A stretch of DNA of 8,568 nt from Bacteroidia bacterium. GTDB taxonomy: Bacteria > Bacteroidota > Bacteroidia > Cytophagales > Cyclobacteriaceae. Position numbers and translations under genes: made by a program. Under the pieces are notes generated by a model. It had not been told where the DNA came from, made no database searches, and was given only the letters and a program-made list of their open reading frames with translations. The stretch covers positions 1 through 8,568 of the forward strand of contig JAENVX010000305.1 of NCBI GenBank assembly GCA_016650355.1, read 5' to 3'. Shown one piece after another: positions 7,558-8,568 of this stretch. Position 1 is the first letter of the stretch. Every line of letters starts with the position of its first letter.

Positions 7558-8568
7558 TTGAGAAAGTCACCCCGTGTATGGACTAATTCTACTCAGAATT
7601 ACGGCTTAAGTTTACTTTTGCAAATTTCATTTTTTGCATTGATAATCAACTTGTTAAGCTGTTCCAATAAACTTGAAAATGAAAGTAATAATGGGCCGTC
7701 TCCTGCAAAAACTCCCGCTCAGGAATTAGCAACTTTTGAGATAGAACCGGGCTTAAAAATTCAACTCGTGGCTGCCGACCCGATGATTCAAGATCCGGTC
7801 GTAATCTCCTTTGATGAGGATGGACGATTATGGGTTGTTGAGATGCGTGGGTTTATGTCAGATATTGATGGCACCACAGAAAAAGAACCATCGGGTCGTG
7901 TGTCGGTGCTCGAAGATACAAATGGAGACGGGCTCATGGATGTAAGCACTATATATATAGACAGCCTCATTATGCCGAGAGCGCTTGCAATTATTTCCGG
8001 AGGAGCATTGATTGCTGAGAACGAATCTTTGTGGTTGACACAAGATCTGGATGGCGATCTTCGTGCCGATACTAAAATATTAATCGACTCATCATACGCT
8101 GGCAATGCAATGCCTGAACATTCCGGCAACGGACTTTGGCGCGGGGTTGATAACTGGTACTACAATGCAAAATCCAGATTCCGCTATAAATTGATTGATG
8201 GCGTATGGACAAGAGACAGTACGGAATTTCGCGGACAGTGGGGAATGAGTCATGATGATGAAGGTCGACTTTACTACAATTACAATTGGTCGCAACTACA
8301 TGCGGACCTTGTTCCTCCTAATTATCTGTCAAGGAACAAAAACCACACTCCCACCACAGGAATTGATCACGGGTTAACGATTGATAGACGAGTCTATCCG
8401 ATCCGGGACAACCCTGCAGTCAATCGTGGGTATATTCCAGGTACATTAGATGAACAGGGTCGATTACTTGAATTCACAGCAGCATGTTCTCCCCTTGTAT
8501 ACAGAGGTACGGCATTATCAAAAGATTACTATGAAAACGTTTTTGTCTGTGAGCCTTCCGGCAATCTG
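7558..8568 (+). CDS. Second PVC-type propeller dehydrogenase-like lipoprotein (3' end outside window)
   Basis: The frame stays open to the window edge, giving 337 codons. The N-terminus has basic residues (RKSPR), a hydrophobic run and the lipobox LLSC (Cys35), so it is a predicted lipoprotein. From about residue 60 it reads as the N-terminal propeller of the Pirellula/Verrucomicrobium dehydrogenase type: PGLKIQLVAADPMIQDPV, FDEDGRLWVVEMRGF, the calcium-type loops DTNGDGLMD and DLDGDLRAD, RGQWGMSHDDEGRLYYNYN, YPIRDNPAVNRGY and a final CEPSGNL. Members commonly continue into HEAT repeats and a heme c domain; that part is not in view. No ATG lies in frame between the previous stop and the signal peptide, so TTG at 7558 is the inferred start, 10 bases after the oxidoreductase stop. 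It is probably co-transcribed with the oxidoreductase. It belongs to the same broad family as the gene at 2572-5994 but is clearly diverged, so it is not a recent duplicate. Confidence 0.85.
   Translation, partial: MRKSPRVWTNSTQNYGLSLLLQISFFALIINLLSCSNKLENESNNGPSPAKTPAQELATFEIEPGLKIQLVAADPMIQDPVVISFDEDGRLWVVEMRGFMSDIDGTTEKEPSGRVSVLEDTNGDGLMDVSTIYIDSLIMPRALAIISGGALIAENESLWLTQDLDGDLRADTKILIDSSYAGNAMPEHSGNGLWRGVDNWYYNAKSRFRYKLIDGVWTRDSTEFRGQWGMSHDDEGRLYYNYNWSQLHADLVPPNYLSRNKNHTPTTGIDHGLTIDRRVYPIRDNPAVNRGYIPGTLDEQGRLLEFTAACSPLVYRGTALSKDYYENVFVCEPSGNL

Noticed and set aside
7788..8129. 113-codon minus-strand reading frame opposite the second propeller lipoprotein
   Set aside because: The plus strand here encodes clear family motifs (FDEDGRLWVVEMRG, DTNGDG), so the opposite frame is not credible as a gene.
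2572..8568. Recent tandem duplication of the two propeller lipoproteins
   Set aside because: They share family-level motifs only; their sequences differ too much and they lie on opposite strands, so a recent local duplication is not supported.

Overview
The window looks like chromosomal DNA of a Bacteroidota bacterium, plausibly a Cytophagia-type relative. The evidence is an AT-leaning composition, start codons without Shine-Dalgarno sequences, three proteins with lipoprotein signal peptides, a Tat-exported Gfo/Idh/MocA oxidoreductase, and large 'PVC-type' heme-binding dehydrogenase-like proteins of the kind found in Planctomycetes, Verrucomicrobia and Bacteroidota. The phylum is an inference from gene content and style; no rRNA or tRNA is present to confirm it.

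Left part (1-2520): the 3' end of an ABC-F ATPase gene (+) converges on a small ROK-family kinase gene resembling polyphosphate glucokinases (-). A 182-base divergent spacer follows, carrying on its minus strand a short reading frame with a haloacid-dehalogenase (HAD) motif I followed at once by a stop. Next comes a lipoprotein built almost wholly of six NHL repeats (+). A strong short-loop hairpin lies after it.

Right part (2572-8568): this looks like an extracytoplasmic oxidation module. A 1140-residue lipoprotein (-) combines a dehydrogenase-type beta-propeller, HEAT repeats and a C-terminal c-type heme domain. Divergent from it, across a 185-base spacer with nested repeats, are a Tat-signal Gfo/Idh/MocA oxidoreductase (+) and, 10 bases after that, a second propeller lipoprotein of the same broad superfamily (+), which runs off the window. 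The second lipoprotein has no usable ATG and appears to start at TTG.

How they may work together (inference): all three proteins of the right-hand module are predicted to be exported. Sugar- or polyol-type oxidation by the Gfo/Idh/MocA enzyme and/or the propeller domains, with electrons leaving through the heme c domain, would be a coherent scheme. No substrate can be read from the sequence. The left-hand genes are ordinary housekeeping or unlinked genes with no obvious functional tie to the module. I found no mobile element, CRISPR array, or tRNA or rRNA gene.
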